The notes under the pieces were generated by a model. It saw nothing but the letters and a program-made list of their open reading frames with translations. It searched no databases and was not told where the DNA came from. The position numbers and the translations under genes were made by a program. 64,000 bases of DNA from Sorex araneus (lineage: Eukaryota; Chordata; Mammalia; Eulipotyphla; Soricidae), in the NCBI RefSeq assembly GCF_027595985.1, contig NC_073305.1, forward strand, positions 116,344,114 to 116,408,113, given 5' to 3'. Positions 30,649 to 41,332 of this stretch are shown one piece after another. Positions within the stretch are counted from its first letter, which is position 1. Each line of letters begins with the position of its first letter.

Positions 30649-31150
30649 GGGGGGAAAAAGGGATAAAAATCAAATAAAATTCCTTCCTCCCCTGCAAACA
30701 GCATGAAACAAAAATAATAATCCAGAAATCGTGAGAGAGAAGGTGGTAAATGATTCCATCACTTTAAGCCACTAACTTTCCGGTGAAATGTTATACACCA
30801 GAGAGTGTCTAATTTATTTTAAAGGCTACGGACATGATTCCTACTTTCAAGCACTTGACAAATCCAGGCAAATTGCATTATTCAGAGAGAGGACACTAGT
30901 CCCTCGAGGAATGGAGATATGTCCTCATCTGGGAAGTTCGAGCTTCCAGCCCAGTGCAGTGTGACACCTGGCTCTGTGTCTGTGGGTTGGATTTGACTCA
31001 CTGCTTATTGCAAACACCTGTTTTGTATAGTTAGGCCTCTTGTGACTGTGCCAACACTAAACTTGCAGACTTTTACCTTGTAATTATTTCTGAAACAACA
31101 TGACAGCTCTATAGACTGCACTTACATCATACTAGATATAGTAATGATTT
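30649..31150. other. unique intron sequence
   Basis: AT-rich, repeat-free. No element recognised. Confidence 0.4.
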
Positions 31151-31165
31151 AAAAAGTGTATGGTG

Positions 31166-31335
31166 GGGCTGGAGCAATAGCACAGAGGGTAGGGTGTTTG
31201 CCTTGCACGTGGCCGACCTGGGTTCGATTCCCAGCATCCCATATGGTCCCCTGAGCACCACCAGGGGTAATTCCTGAGTGCATGAGCCAGGAGTAACCCT
31301 TGTGCATTGCCGGGTGTGACTCAAAAAGCAAAAAA
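31166..31335 (+). mobile_element. SINE-A, complete with 15 bp TSD
   Basis: AAAAAGTGTATGGTG is repeated exactly at 31151-31165 and 31336-31350. Near-consensus throughout. Confidence 0.96.
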
Positions 31336-31484
31336 AAAAAGTGTATGGTGTGCGTGTAGGTTAGATACAAAAACATTGCCATTTTTAGGGGCCTGAGTAA
31401 CTGCAGATTTTTGCATCTTCAGTGGTAATGCCTGGTAGAACCAATGCCTCACTGATATTAAGAGATGACTACACTTCCTTTTGT

Positions 31485-31622
31485 CTTTTTTTTTTTTTTC
31501 AAATAGGGTCACTCCTGTGTCTGCACAGTCATAATGCTTAGTTCTCTAGCATGTGGTGCTAGGGACAGGGATTGAATTCAGGGTATTGTGCATGCTAGGT
31601 ATGTGCTCTACCAGTTGACCAA
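31485..31622 (-). mobile_element. older tRNA-like SINE of a different family
   Basis: GGTGCTAGGGACAGGGATTGAATTC ... GTGCATGCTAGGTATGTGCTCTACCAG: the head wording (GTAGAGCACATACCTAGCATGC on the minus strand) differs from SINE-A and resembles ID-type, tRNA-Ala-like heads. Confidence 0.5.
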
Positions 31623-31637
31623 AAACTACATATATAT

Positions 31638-31818
31638 TGGGGCTGGAGCAATAGCACAGCGGGAAGGGCATTTGCCTTGCATGCTGCCGACCTGGGTTCG
31701 ATTCCCAGCATTCCATATGGTCCCCTGGAATTACCACTTCCAGGAGTAATTCCTGAATGCATGAGCCAGGAGTAACCTTTGTGAAACACTGGGTGTGTAT
31801 CAAAACAGAAAAAAACAC
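31638..31818 (+). mobile_element. SINE-A with a 9 bp internal insertion
   Basis: GGGGCTGGAGCAATAGCACAG to GGGTGTGTATCAAAACAG. GGAATTACCACTTCC replaces the usual GAGCACCGCC. The TSD lies in the flanking AACTACATATATA / AACTATATATATA. Confidence 0.9.
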
Positions 31819-31863
<45 letters not shown>

Positions 31864-31890
31864 TATATATACACACACATATATATATAG
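31819..31890. repeat. (TA)n with CACA interruptions
   Basis: AT dinucleotides from the A-tail and target of the preceding SINE; self-complementary over most of the length. Confidence 0.93.
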
Positions 31891-31944
31891 TCTCGTGTGT
31901 GTAGTGGTATTATAGTATTATGTACAGTATATATAGCCGTGTTT

Positions 31945-32096
31945 GGTTTTTATTTTTGTTCCAGTCTTGGTGACACCCAGCAGTGCTTGCGGATCACTCC
32001 TGGCAGTGCGCGGGGGCCCGTGTGGTGGTCGGGATCCAGCCTGAGCCCCCTGCAAGCCAAGCATGCATTCAGCCCGCTGCTCTCTCTGTCCAGCCC
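31945..32096 (-). mobile_element. SINE-A, old
   Basis: TTGGTGACACCCAGCAGTGC to CTCTCTGTCCAGCCC. Confidence 0.75.
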
Positions 32097-32117
32097 AAGA
32101 CTACTTAAGATAAACAT

Positions 32118-32298
32118 TTTTCCCCCCTTTGTGTTTGGGTCACACCTGGCTGTGCTCAGGGCTTACTCATGGCTCTATGTGCAGTCACTTCTGGCAGGCT
32201 TGGGGGACCATGTGCAGTGTTGAGGGTCGAGCCTAGGCCAGCTGTGTGCACAGCAGCAGTGCAGCAATGCCCTGTCCGCTGGACTATATCTCTAGCCC
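32118..32298 (-). mobile_element. SINE-A, old
   Basis: GGGTCACACCTGGCTGTGC to TATATCTCTAGCCCC, with CAGCAGCAGTGCAGCA inserted near the A box. Confidence 0.82.
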
Positions 32299-32333
32299 CA
32301 GAACAAAGATTTCTTTCTTTTTAAATTTTAATT

Positions 32334-32509
32334 AATTAATTAATTTTGGACTTTTGGGTCACCACACCCAGTGATGCTCAGGGGTAACTCATGGCTCTGC
32401 ACTCAGAAATTATTCCTGGCAGTGCTTGGGGGCCATATGGGATGCCAGGGATCAAACCCAGGTCTGCTGTGTGCAAGACAAATGCCCTACCTGCTATTGC
32501 TCCAGCTCC
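32334..32509 (-). mobile_element. SINE-A
   Basis: (TTAA)n tail, GGGTCACCACACCCAGTGATGC to GCTATTGCTCCAGC. Confidence 0.86.
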
Positions 32510-32529
32510 TTTTTTTTTAAAAAAATAAA

Positions 32530-32715
32530 ATTATTATTATTATTATTATTTTGCTTTTTAGGTCACACCTGGTGATGCTCAGGGGTTACTCCTGGCTCTG
32601 CACTCAGGACTTATTCCTGGAGGTGCTCGGGGGACCATATGGGATGCTAGGAATCGAACCTGGGTCGGCCGCGTGCAAGGCAAACATCCTGTCTGCTGTG
32701 CTATCGCTCCAGCCC
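32530..32715 (-). mobile_element. SINE-A, complete
   Basis: (TTA)n tail, GGTCACACCTGGTGATGC to TCGCTCCAGCCCCC. Inserted at the A-tail of the following L1, with ATTATTATT on both sides. Confidence 0.9.
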
Positions 32716-32889
32716 CCATTATTATTTTTTAATTGAATCACAGTAAGATACACAGTTACAAAGCTGTTCATGATTGGGTTTCAGTCAAATAATGTTCCAA
32801 TGCGTGTCTTCACCAGTGCACGTTTCCCACCACCAAGTCTGCAGTTTCCCTCTTGCCCCACCCTTCCATCCCCACCTTCCTTTATGGCA

Positions 32890-32893
<4 letters not shown>

Positions 32894-32957
<64 letters not shown>
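32894..32957. repeat. (CT)n microsatellite inside the L1 3'UTR
   Basis: 32 dinucleotides, at the same place in the element as the GA runs of the other L1 copies. Confidence 0.96.
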
Positions 32958-32959
<2 letters not shown>

Positions 32960-33024
32960 TTTGGGCCTTATGGCTTGCAATATGGATACTGAAAGTTTAT
33001 CAGGTATATCCCTTTATCTACTTT

Positions 33025-33199
33025 TTTTCCCCCCTGCTTTTTGGGTCACATCCAGCGATGCACAGGGGTTACTCCTGGCTCTGCACTCAGGAATTACTTC
33101 TGGCAGTGCTCAGGGAACCATATGGGATACTGGGAATTGAACCCGTGTCTGCCGCATGCAAGGCAAACACCCTACTCGCTGTGCTATCACTCCAGTCCT
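33025..33199 (-). mobile_element. SINE-A, complete with TSD
   Basis: CCTTTATCTACTTT (33011-33024) and CCTCTATCTACTTT (33200-33213) flank it. Confidence 0.93.
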
Positions 33200-33315
33200 C
33201 CTCTATCTACTTTCAACAGTCAGTTCCTGTCCAAAACGATGATTTCCATCTATTATTATCTGTCATACCGGTTCCTTCTCTATCCTAACTGCCCTTCACC
33301 CAGAACGAAGATTTC

Positions 33316-34367
33316 TTAAGAAAAGAAGTTACTTTGGGGAACAGGGGAAGAGCACCGATAGGTCAGGATGAGCACATGTCTTGCACACTCAGGCCCCCAG
33401 TGTGATCCTGTGCGGTTCCCAGAGCACAGTAGGGGGCAGGGGGCCACCCTGAAGTGCCCCTCCTGCTCCACCCTGCACTGTCTTGTGGTCCCCAAATCAC
33501 CAGGACCGAGTAGCTGCACAGGGTCAGGCCCGAGAACTGTCTGCCTGGTTGGGAGTGGGGTACACCCCACCCCGACACACATGAAACAGCTCGGGGTGGG
33601 GGGCCTTCTCTGCTTCCACAGAGGGCACAGGCTTGCGCCTCCCAGCTGTCTGTCCCTTGGAGGTGTCTTAAAACACTTTTCCAAGAAGTCTGCTGATGAG
33701 GCGGGAGCTTCTGGGTTCAGTCTGGTCTCAGAAACGCCAGGGAAAGGGCACGGGCAGGCTGCTCGCCCAGAGAGAACGCCCCATCTCAGAGGACGCCAGA
33801 CTCCACGCCTTGTGACATGTGGACATGTGTCTGCGGCAGGTTGACCAGCAGATGGCACAATAAACCCACACTTCCTCCCAGCCGCACCCCCGCCCCCCTC
33901 GCCTGGTGCAAATACTGCCTTATATCTATGATTTGAATGTGTTCTGGAGGCCACATGAAAAGAAGTGTGGGGAAACCACAACAAGTGGAACTGCTTTATA
34001 TAATGTATTTAACCCAGCAGGTCTGAAAGTTGTTTTATTTATTTATTTTAAAAACACGAATATAACAAATTATTAATGAGATACTGTGCATTTTTCTGGG
34101 AAGATGGTAACGAAATGCCCCAACCTGAAGCGTATTTTACAGCTTACAGCACATCACAAGCCACACACACATACCACATTCCCTGGGTGCAAGACTCACA
34201 TGTGCTCTGTGGCTACCACACTGGCCAGCCTGGGAACACTTGGACTACAGAGAACTCGGGAACTGGAAAAACAGGTGGGTCTGGTTTTAGTGGATCAAAA
34301 TATTTGGGAGGAAAGAGACTGAGGCTCTTTCCATGCTCTCTCTGCGTGGCCCAGGGGAGCCTGATGG
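33316..34367. other. repeat-poor intron block
   Basis: About 1 kb without a SINE or L1. Candidate for conserved noncoding sequence, but I cannot test conservation. Confidence 0.4.
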
Positions 34368-34385
34368 AGACTTCAGGCTTTTTCT

Positions 34386-34548
34386 CTTTTTTGTCACTCC
34401 TGGCGATGCTCAGGGGCTACTCCTAGCTCATGCACTCAGGAATTGCTCCTGACAGTGCTTGGGGAGCTATATAGGATGCTGAGAATCAAACCCAGGTTGG
34501 CTGTGTGCAAGACAAACGCCCTCCCCACTGTGCTATCACTCCAGCCTC
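34386..34548 (-). mobile_element. SINE-A with 18 bp TSD
   Basis: AGACTTCAGGCTTTTTCT is repeated exactly at 34368-34385 and 34549-34566. Confidence 0.95.
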
Positions 34549-34566
34549 AGACTTCAGGCTTTTTCT

Positions 34567-35599
34567 TGGGCTACATCTGATGCAGGCTGACCTGAGATTG
34601 AGTCCTGATACTGGTGCCCAGGAAGACCCCTCACTCATAAAGGCAAACACTCTGAGCGATCATTTGCCTGTCTAGAGGGCTGCAGAATTCCGAGGCTGTG
34701 CGCCGGGGTAGTTGCTGAAAACTCCCCATGGGTGTGCCTGGTCAACCTCACAAGGCAAACTTGTCCCCAAACACCTGTAAAACTCTGCCCCCAGAGAAAA
34801 ACTGCTGGGGCACACAGGAGGCCACTGTGGGCCCCCGTCTGCTCCAGGCTGGCGGCCAGGACAAACAGCTCCTTGTTCTGGGCCCAGGAAAGGGCTTTGT
34901 CCACGAGGCGTGTTTGCACAGGGCTTATAATGATATGAAAGAATGTTTGATTTCCCCTTTATGCCCTTTGGATAACAGACTCTCAGATGCTGGACGCGGC
35001 CTAAATCACACAGAGGCCTGTCTGTTGGGGACACGGATGTTTCCATACCCAGCAGAAGCCTTGTTTGCACAGCAGAGGTTGAGGCAACTCTGGGGGCCTT
35101 GTGGAGTTCCTCAGCTCCCCGCTACCCCCCACCTCGCCTCCGCTGACAACAAAGCAATTCTGCTTCTGCTCAAAACTGGGCTTGCTGGTTTTCAGAAAGA
35201 AAATAGAACTCTAGCTCGGGCCACGGGGAGAGTCCAAAGGTCCTCTACACCAAGAGCGACTGCATTTAAAATCATCCCGACAGCGAATATAACACATGAT
35301 GGAAATAGGACAGAAGGTTGACAGGCCAGTGAGAGAAAAAAAAAAATCAACAAGACTAGTTTCAAAGTCCTTGAAGCGAAGGCCATACACAATTTCAGCA
35401 GAGCTGTTGCAATTCAAGCATTTTTAAAAGAGGTCAAAGGAAAAGAAAATAGTCACAGACTCTCTTCCATACAGGAAAAAAAAAAAGTCGAACCAGTCTG
35501 TTGCTTTGTGAAAGGCTGCCACCCCCAGGTAAGTGGGCGACAAGGGGGAAGGCCCTAGGTGCTCTTGAAAAAGCACAGAAGCAATGCCTGAATCTGCTG
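34567..35599. other. repeat-poor intron block
   Basis: About 1 kb. Open frames occur by chance on both strands (for example 34728-35321) but with no recognisable protein. Confidence 0.4.
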
Positions 35600-35777
35600 G
35601 CTTTTTTTTTGGGGGGGGGGGGTGGTCACACCCAGCAATGCACAGGGGTTACTCCTAGCTCTGTATTCAGGAACCACTCCTGGCAGTGCTCAGGGGACCA
35701 TATGGGATGTTGGAAATTGAACCCAGGTCAGCCTCGTGCAAGGCAAACGCCCTATCCATGTGCTATGGCTCTAGCCC
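35600..35777 (-). mobile_element. SINE-A, complete
   Basis: GGTCACACCCAGCAATGC to ATGGCTCTAGCCCC, preceded by poly(T)/poly(G). Confidence 0.88.
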
Positions 35778-36580
35778 CAAGACTTTTTTTTTTTCTCAAA
35801 GCAGCAAGTTCGGAGCCGACGGGTACCTGCCCTGGAGGTGCAAAGCAGTCACAGTGCTCATGGGCACTCACAGACCCCGGGGCACCCACACACTTCCCCC
35901 GAGTCAGTCAGTTTCCAAGTCACTTGGCCTTGGAAAGCTGAAATACATCCAGAATGCGTGTCCCCCTCCTTCCCGAGAATCCTCCCAACCCTCAGCAGCC
36001 TGACAGGGCTCACGCTCTTCTTTATCGCCCTCCATGCCTCATCTTCCAGGAGTTTGCTTCTCAGCAGGCAGCTGGCTTCCATCCCCTGCATCCTCCTCCG
36101 AAAGAAGCGCAAGGCCCCCAGGAGGAAGAGTTCCGTCTGCTGCTGGCGAACGGTTTGGCCTGCTGCCGTGCCCCGGGCCCACACGCCTGTCCATGCCAGG
36201 GGAGGCACGGCTGGGGCATGGAATGGGAAGTGCCCTTGGACTCGGGTGTCGCTTTCTTTTGGGTGCAGGGCTGGCACAGAGCATTACTACTACACGGCCA
36301 GGGTCAGCCACGGAGTCAGCACGCGAGGCCCAAGCAGAGCAGCAGAGGCTGTGGACCCCCCGGCCTGCTCAAGCCGCTGCTGCTGTTTCTCCCCAGCCTC
36401 ACCTTCTCCCTCCAGAGCACTGCAGGAGGGAAGCACAGTCTCCTGTGCCGCCCGCACAACTCTGAACAGTGGTACTCATGGAGATCCATGAACCCTGTGA
36501 TGGTTCAGCGACCTCTGGGCCCAGGCAGGCAAAGCGGGGAGGGAACCAGAATGTCTGGAGAGAGAACAAAACCTAACTTA
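35778..36580. other. GC-rich repeat-free intron block
   Basis: About 0.8 kb, clearly richer in G+C than its surroundings. Open frames on both strands are a GC effect; no protein family was recognised. Confidence 0.4.
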
Positions 36581-36591
36581 CTCCTCCTGAC

Positions 36592-36836
36592 GACCGGAGC
36601 GATAGCACAGTGCGTAGGGCGTTTGCCTTGCATGTGGCCAACTGGGGTTCAATTCCTCCATCCCTCTCGGAGATCCGGCAAGCTACCGAGAGTATCCTGT
36701 CCGTGTGGCAGAGCCTGGCAAGCTACTTGTGGCGTATTCGATATGCCAAAAAACAGTAACAAGTCTCACAATGGAGATGTTACTGGTGCCTGCTCGAGCA
36801 AATTGATGAACAACGGACGACGGGGCTACAGTGCTG
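36592..36836 (+). mobile_element. SINE-B, complete with 11 bp TSD
   Basis: CTCCTCCTGAC is repeated exactly at 36581-36591 and 36837-36847. 245 bp with no A-tail: it ends GGGGCTACAGTG. Head GGAGCGATAGCACAG, B box GGTTCAATTCC, then the SINE-B body. Confidence 0.95.
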
Positions 36837-37010
36837 CTCCTCCTGACAGCCTGGCCAGGAAAGCGGGGTGGGTGCACAGCCTCCTTCTTGGTCCACAGAA
36901 ATATGCTCTTCATTCCTCTCCCCGGATAACCATCAACCCGGACAACCACTACCCTGGTTCTGTAGCCAAAATCCCTGTCCCTTTCTTCTCTATTTAAATA
37001 GCATCATCGA

Positions 37011-37194
37011 GGGGGCTGGAGCGATAGCACAGGGGGTAGGGCATTTGCCTTGCATGCGGCCGACCCAGGTTCGATTCCCAGCATCCCATACGGTCCCCCG
37101 AGCACCGCCAGGAGTGATTCCTGAGTGCAGAGCCAGGAGTGACCCCTATGCATCACCGGGTGTGACCCAAAAAATCAAAGCAAAAAAAAAAAAA
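37011..37194 (+). mobile_element. SINE-A, complete with 10 bp TSD
   Basis: GCATCATCGA is repeated exactly at 37001-37010 and 37195-37204. Near-consensus. Confidence 0.95.
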
Positions 37195-37205
37195 GCATCA
37201 TCGAT

Positions 37206-37398
37206 GGGCCGGAGAGATAGTTCAGTGGGTAGAGCGCTTTCCTTGCATGCAGTCGGCCTGGGTTCAATCTTTGGCATCATAGAGGAGGAGAGGAGGTCCA
37301 CTCCTCCCCCCCCCCAATCCAAGAGTGATCCCTGAACACAGAGCCAGGAGTAAATCCTGAGCACTGCGGGATGTGGCCTCAAATCAAATCCAAACAAA
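37206..37398 (+). mobile_element. SINE-A, old, with insertion
   Basis: GGGCCGGAGAGATAGTTCAG to GGATGTGGCCTCAAATC. AGAGGAGGAGAGGAGG interrupts the body. Confidence 0.8.
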
Positions 37399-37521
37399 TT
37401 AAAGTCACTGAAAATGTATATAAGGAATGTAACTTGATTTCAAATTCAAATTTGAAAAAAAAAATTCAAATAGAAGTGCAAAGTGAGTGGGGGTGGGGGG
37501 GCAGGGGAGAGGGAAATTCTT

Positions 37522-38453
37522 TTTTTTTTTTTAATTAGTTTATTTTTAATTAGAGAGTCATCGTGAGGGTACAGTTACAGATCCATACATCTTTATGCTC
37601 ATGCTTCCCCCATACAAAGTTCAATAACCCATCCCTTCACCAGTGCCCATTCTCCACCACCCGTAAACCCAACATCCCTCCCCCCTCCCCAGGCCCATCT
37701 CCCCCCACCCCACCCTGCCACTATGGCAGGGAATTCCCTTTTGTTCTCTCTCTCTGATTAGGTGTTGTGGTTTGCAATAGAGGTGTTGAGTGGCCATTGT
37801 GTTCAGTCTCTAATCTGTATTCCGCCCGCCTCACCCTTCCCCCACATGACCTCCAACCACATTTTACTTGGTGGTCCCTTCCCTGAGTTATCCAGAATGA
37901 GAGACCAGCCTCCAAGCCATGGAAACAATCTCCTGGTACTTATTTCTACTATTCTTGTGCGTTAGTCTTATAGTCTGTTATTCTATATTCCACAGATGAG
38001 TGCAATCTTTCTATGTCTGTCTCTCTCTTTCTGACTCATTTCACTTAGCATGATACTTTCCATGTTGATCCACTTATATGCAAACGTCATGACCTCCTTT
38101 TTTCTAACAGCTGCATAGTATTCCATTGTATAGATGTACCAAAGTTTCTTCAACCAGTCATCTGTTCTAGGGCACTCGGGTTTTTTCCAGTGGCTATTGT
38201 AAACAGTGCTGCGGTGAACATATAAGTGCATATGTCACTTCGACTATACTTTTTGGATTTTCTGGGATATATTCCCAGCAGTGGTATTGCTGGGTCAAAT
38301 GGGAGCTCAACCTCTAGTTTTTTGAGAATCGTCCATACTGTTTTCCATAAGGGCTGAACTAGCCGGCATTCCCACCAGCAGTGTAGAAGGGTCCCTTTCT
38401 CCCCACAACCTCTCCAACAGCGGTTGCTTTTGTTCTTTTGGATGTGTGCTAGT
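37522..38453 (-). mobile_element. LINE-1, 932 bp, 5' truncated, 15 bp TSD
   Basis: GAGAGGGAAATTCTT is repeated exactly at 37507-37521 and 38454-38468. From its 5' end (38453) it encodes the C-terminal part of ORF2p, the L1 endonuclease/reverse-transcriptase protein, beyond the catalytic domains: CGEKGTLLHCWWEC and PAIPLLGIYP in one frame, then TDDWLKKLWYIYTMEYY to the stop near 37983 in another. A small indel near 38180 shifts the frame. About 460 bp of 3'UTR follow. It is not capable of transposition. Confidence 0.95.
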
Positions 38454-38468
38454 GAGAGGGAAATTCTT

Positions 38469-39418
38469 ATCCCTCCCCCCTCCCTCAAACAATAAACGCC
38501 GCCTTGAGAGATTTCCCAATGATCCCTGCTTTTTCTGCACTCTCTCTCAGAGGGCTGTAATTAGAAAGTTGCCTGGTGGCTCCGACTTGCCTGATGGAAG
38601 CTAGGAGAGGAGCAGGATGGGAAGACAGATGTAGGGAAGTGAAAAACCAAGCATTGCTTTCCTCTAGAAAGCCCTGAGGCAGCTGGCTCGTGATTCCTCT
38701 CCCATCTCCTTCCCTGGTTTCATGAGCAGATGCTGAGGCAAAGCCACAGCAGACACATCTGACTCACTGCACCCGCGTCCTGCAGGTGAGGTGGCATCTC
38801 TCGAGCTTGCAGGATTCCCCAGGCTCATGGCAGTGACCACCTCTACCTGGGGGCAGCTGGTGACCCCAGTGCTGCAGGGATGGGGAAGGCCAGCTCAAGT
38901 GCCAGGCACATGCCCGAGACAGAATTTTCTCTCCCAGACTCCAAACTTTCCTACTCAAACTGGCTTACCCCAACCCTGTTCTCCTGTCGCAGTTTCTGAA
39001 ACACATGCAGGGTGTCGTGATCCTCGTAATTAATGAGTTGTGGTCTCAAGCAAAGTCTTTCTTTCTCTGTTCTTTGAGGAGCTGAGAGGCAGAGGGAGAA
39101 CATACCTGCTCTACTTTGCTTATAAGACTGTGGTGAAAGATAATATCAGATAATAAATGGAGACAGGGCTTTGAAAGTTTGAACCGCTTCTAGAGACGAA
39201 GTATTATTACTTCTGTTTATCAGCTCTCTTTGTCCCATGGTTTCCTCTGCCAGACAGACAGTATGCTTTTAGCTGAAGACAGTAAGTATGTCTTTCTAGA
39301 CAATACAAGACCATCCTTTTAATTAAAATGGTAAAAATGTGGCTAACTTTTATATGGCCTACTGAGCACTTTTTTCTCCCTCCCTCCCCCCCTCCCTCCC
39401 TCTTTCTCTCCCTCTGTT
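38469..39418. other. repeat-poor intron block
   Basis: About 950 bp with no element recognised, apart from a CT-rich run at 39371-39415. Candidate for conserved noncoding sequence. Confidence 0.4.
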
Positions 39419-39655
39419 TTACATGTGTGCCATACCTGGTGGTGCTGAGGGCTTACTCCCAGCTCTAAGCTCAGGACTTAAGCATGGTTCTGAGCCCAGG
39501 GTTACTCCTGACTCTGGACTCAGGACTTACTCCTGGCACTGAGCTCAGGGATCACTCCTGGCGGGCTTGAGCGACCACATGTGGTGCCAGAGATCAAATC
39601 TGGGTTGGCCCTGTGTAAGGCAAGCATCCTACCTGCTGTGCTATTGCTCCAGCCC
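39419..39655 (-). mobile_element. SINE-A with internal triplication
   Basis: The CTTACTCC..GCTCT..GCTCAGGACTTA segment occurs three times in succession (39450-39485, 39500-39530, 39526-39560), lengthening the element to about 237 bp. Confidence 0.8.
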
Positions 39656-39700
39656 CTGAGTATTTCTTTTCCTTACAGACATTAGACACGTATAAAAAAG

Positions 39701-39870
39701 GGCGCTGGAACAATAGCACAGCAGGTAGGGCGTTTGCCTTGCACGTGGCTGACCCGGGTTCGATTCCCAGCATCCCATATGGCCCCCTGAGCACCGCCAG
39801 GAGTAATTCCTGAGTGCATGAGCTAGGAGTAACACCTGTGCATCGCCGGGTGTGACCCAAAGAGTTAAAA
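39701..39870 (+). mobile_element. SINE-A, complete
   Basis: GCGCTGGAACAATAGCACAG to GTGTGACCCAAAGAG and an A-tail. Near-consensus. Confidence 0.93.
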
Positions 39871-39876
39871 AAAAAA

Positions 39877-40796
39877 GGTGTCTGTTTCAATAGACCACAA
39901 AAATGAAAGTAAAATTTTTACACACAACATATGTCTGGGTGGAAGAATTAGAGCCAGCCATTGCACTTCCATTCTTTCCTCCATACCAGAGTTCTCCAAC
40001 CTTTGTATACCTGTAAGCAGCACCTGTCCTGCACTCTGGTTCAGGGACTGGCAATTAGAATCAACCTTTCTACACCTCAAGATGGCACTGGTCCATGGAC
40101 CCATGATGAAAGAAGCTGCTGTCTACAAACTCCCATGTACCTACACACTCTCACATACTTTCATTCCTCTTACCATGAAACACACCAACGATGCAAGTAA
40201 GCTAAGCAATAATTCTGACTGTCCAAATACTGTCTTCCTAGTATTAAAACTTAAAACTCAAAATCAATTTGAAATGCCGTGCTACAAAAAGTTCACTAAG
40301 AAGCTTACTCTTTGGAAAATTTATAAAATTACCCTACAAACCACAATGAAACAACAATTGCTTCCTACTCCCTGGCATGGCTTTAATTAAAAGAGAGGCA
40401 CAGTAAGGTGTTGGCAGGGGCTGGAGGCTGCTGGGAGTGGAAAGTAGGGCGGTTACCTTGGAAAACCCTCCGGTAGTTTCTTGAAAGGTTAAACACAGAG
40501 CTGACACATAATCCAGGAATTCGACTTCTAGGTAAATAATGAAGATCACTTAAAACATGGTCTATGAAAGCACATGCATAAAAAATGCTTAGAGAGTCAC
40601 TAATGATGATAACTCCAAAGGGGAATGTTCCACATTCTTTAGCACTAACAATAGTGAAGCACACTCACATAGTGATGTACCTGTCAGGTACCTTAGCGGA
40701 AAACAGAAATCTTAGGAACACAATATACCAAGTTAGAGAAGCTAGGCATGCAGGTCTGCAGAGTGTAAGACTCCATTGGTAAGAGGAGGCTAGATG
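39877..40796. other. unique intron sequence
   Basis: About 0.9 kb, AT-rich, no repeat family recognised. Confidence 0.4.
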
Positions 40797-40973
40797 GAGC
40801 CAGAGAGATAATACAGTGTGTAGGGCTCTTCCCTGGCATGCAGCTATCCTGGGTTCAATCCCTGGCACTACAATGGTGCCCCATCCCCCACCAGGTGTGA
40901 TCCCTGAACACAGAGTCAGGAGTAAGCTCTGAGCAGCACCCATGGGTAGGATCCTTCCATTAAAAAAGAAGCT
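40797..40973 (+). mobile_element. SINE-A, old
   Basis: GAGCCAGAGAGATAATACAG to CATGGGTAGGATCC. Confidence 0.78.
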
Positions 40974-41157
40974 AAGGCTACTATAGATACCATAGATAAA
41001 AAGAAAAACAGGCAAAGATATAACATGGTATTTCAAAGGAAAGGAAATATAAATGGTGAAAAGACACAAGAAATTATGTGAATATTATTAACACTCATCT
41101 ACTCATCAGACTGACAGAGACACAGGGAATGGTAACAAGTTGCACTGAAAAGAACAG

Positions 41158-41332
41158 GGGTCAGAGAATAGTCCAGCCAGGAGGGTGCTTGCCAAATATG
41201 CAGTTGAACTGGGTTTGGTCCCTGGCATACCATATGAGTCCCCAGGAGTGAGACCACCAGGAGAGATCCCTTAATACACAGTTAGGAGTCAGCCTTGAGC
41301 ACTGCCGGGTGTGACCTCTTAAAAAAACAAAG
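41158..41332 (+). mobile_element. SINE-A, old
   Basis: GGGTCAGAGAATAGTCCAGCC to GCCGGGTGTGACCTC. Confidence 0.78.

Larger units (their letters stand above)
32717..33315 (-). mobile_element. LINE-1 3'UTR, carrying a SINE
   Basis: The reverse complement matches the L1 3'UTRs at 28300-28705 and 43900-44355 (TCACCAGTGCAC, TATGGCTTGCAATATGG). It holds an expanded (CT)n run at 32894-32957 and is split by the SINE at 33025-33199. No coding part remains. No flanking TSD was called. Confidence 0.82.

Noticed and set aside
33316..33984. 222-codon minus-strand open frame
   Set aside because: Intronic, no domain recognised, low-complexity GC-rich stretch.
34728..35321. 197-codon open frame in the BACH2 intron
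   Set aside because: No family resemblance, no splice or poly(A) context; chance frame in unique sequence.
35954..36997. 347-codon open frame in a GC-rich block
   Set aside because: It reads into the SINE-B at 36592 and has no recognisable domain; GC-rich intron DNA is open by composition.
37522..38453. Active LINE-1
   Set aside because: Only the C-terminal ORF2 part and 3'UTR are present, with a frameshift; ORF1, endonuclease and reverse-transcriptase domains are missing in every copy here.
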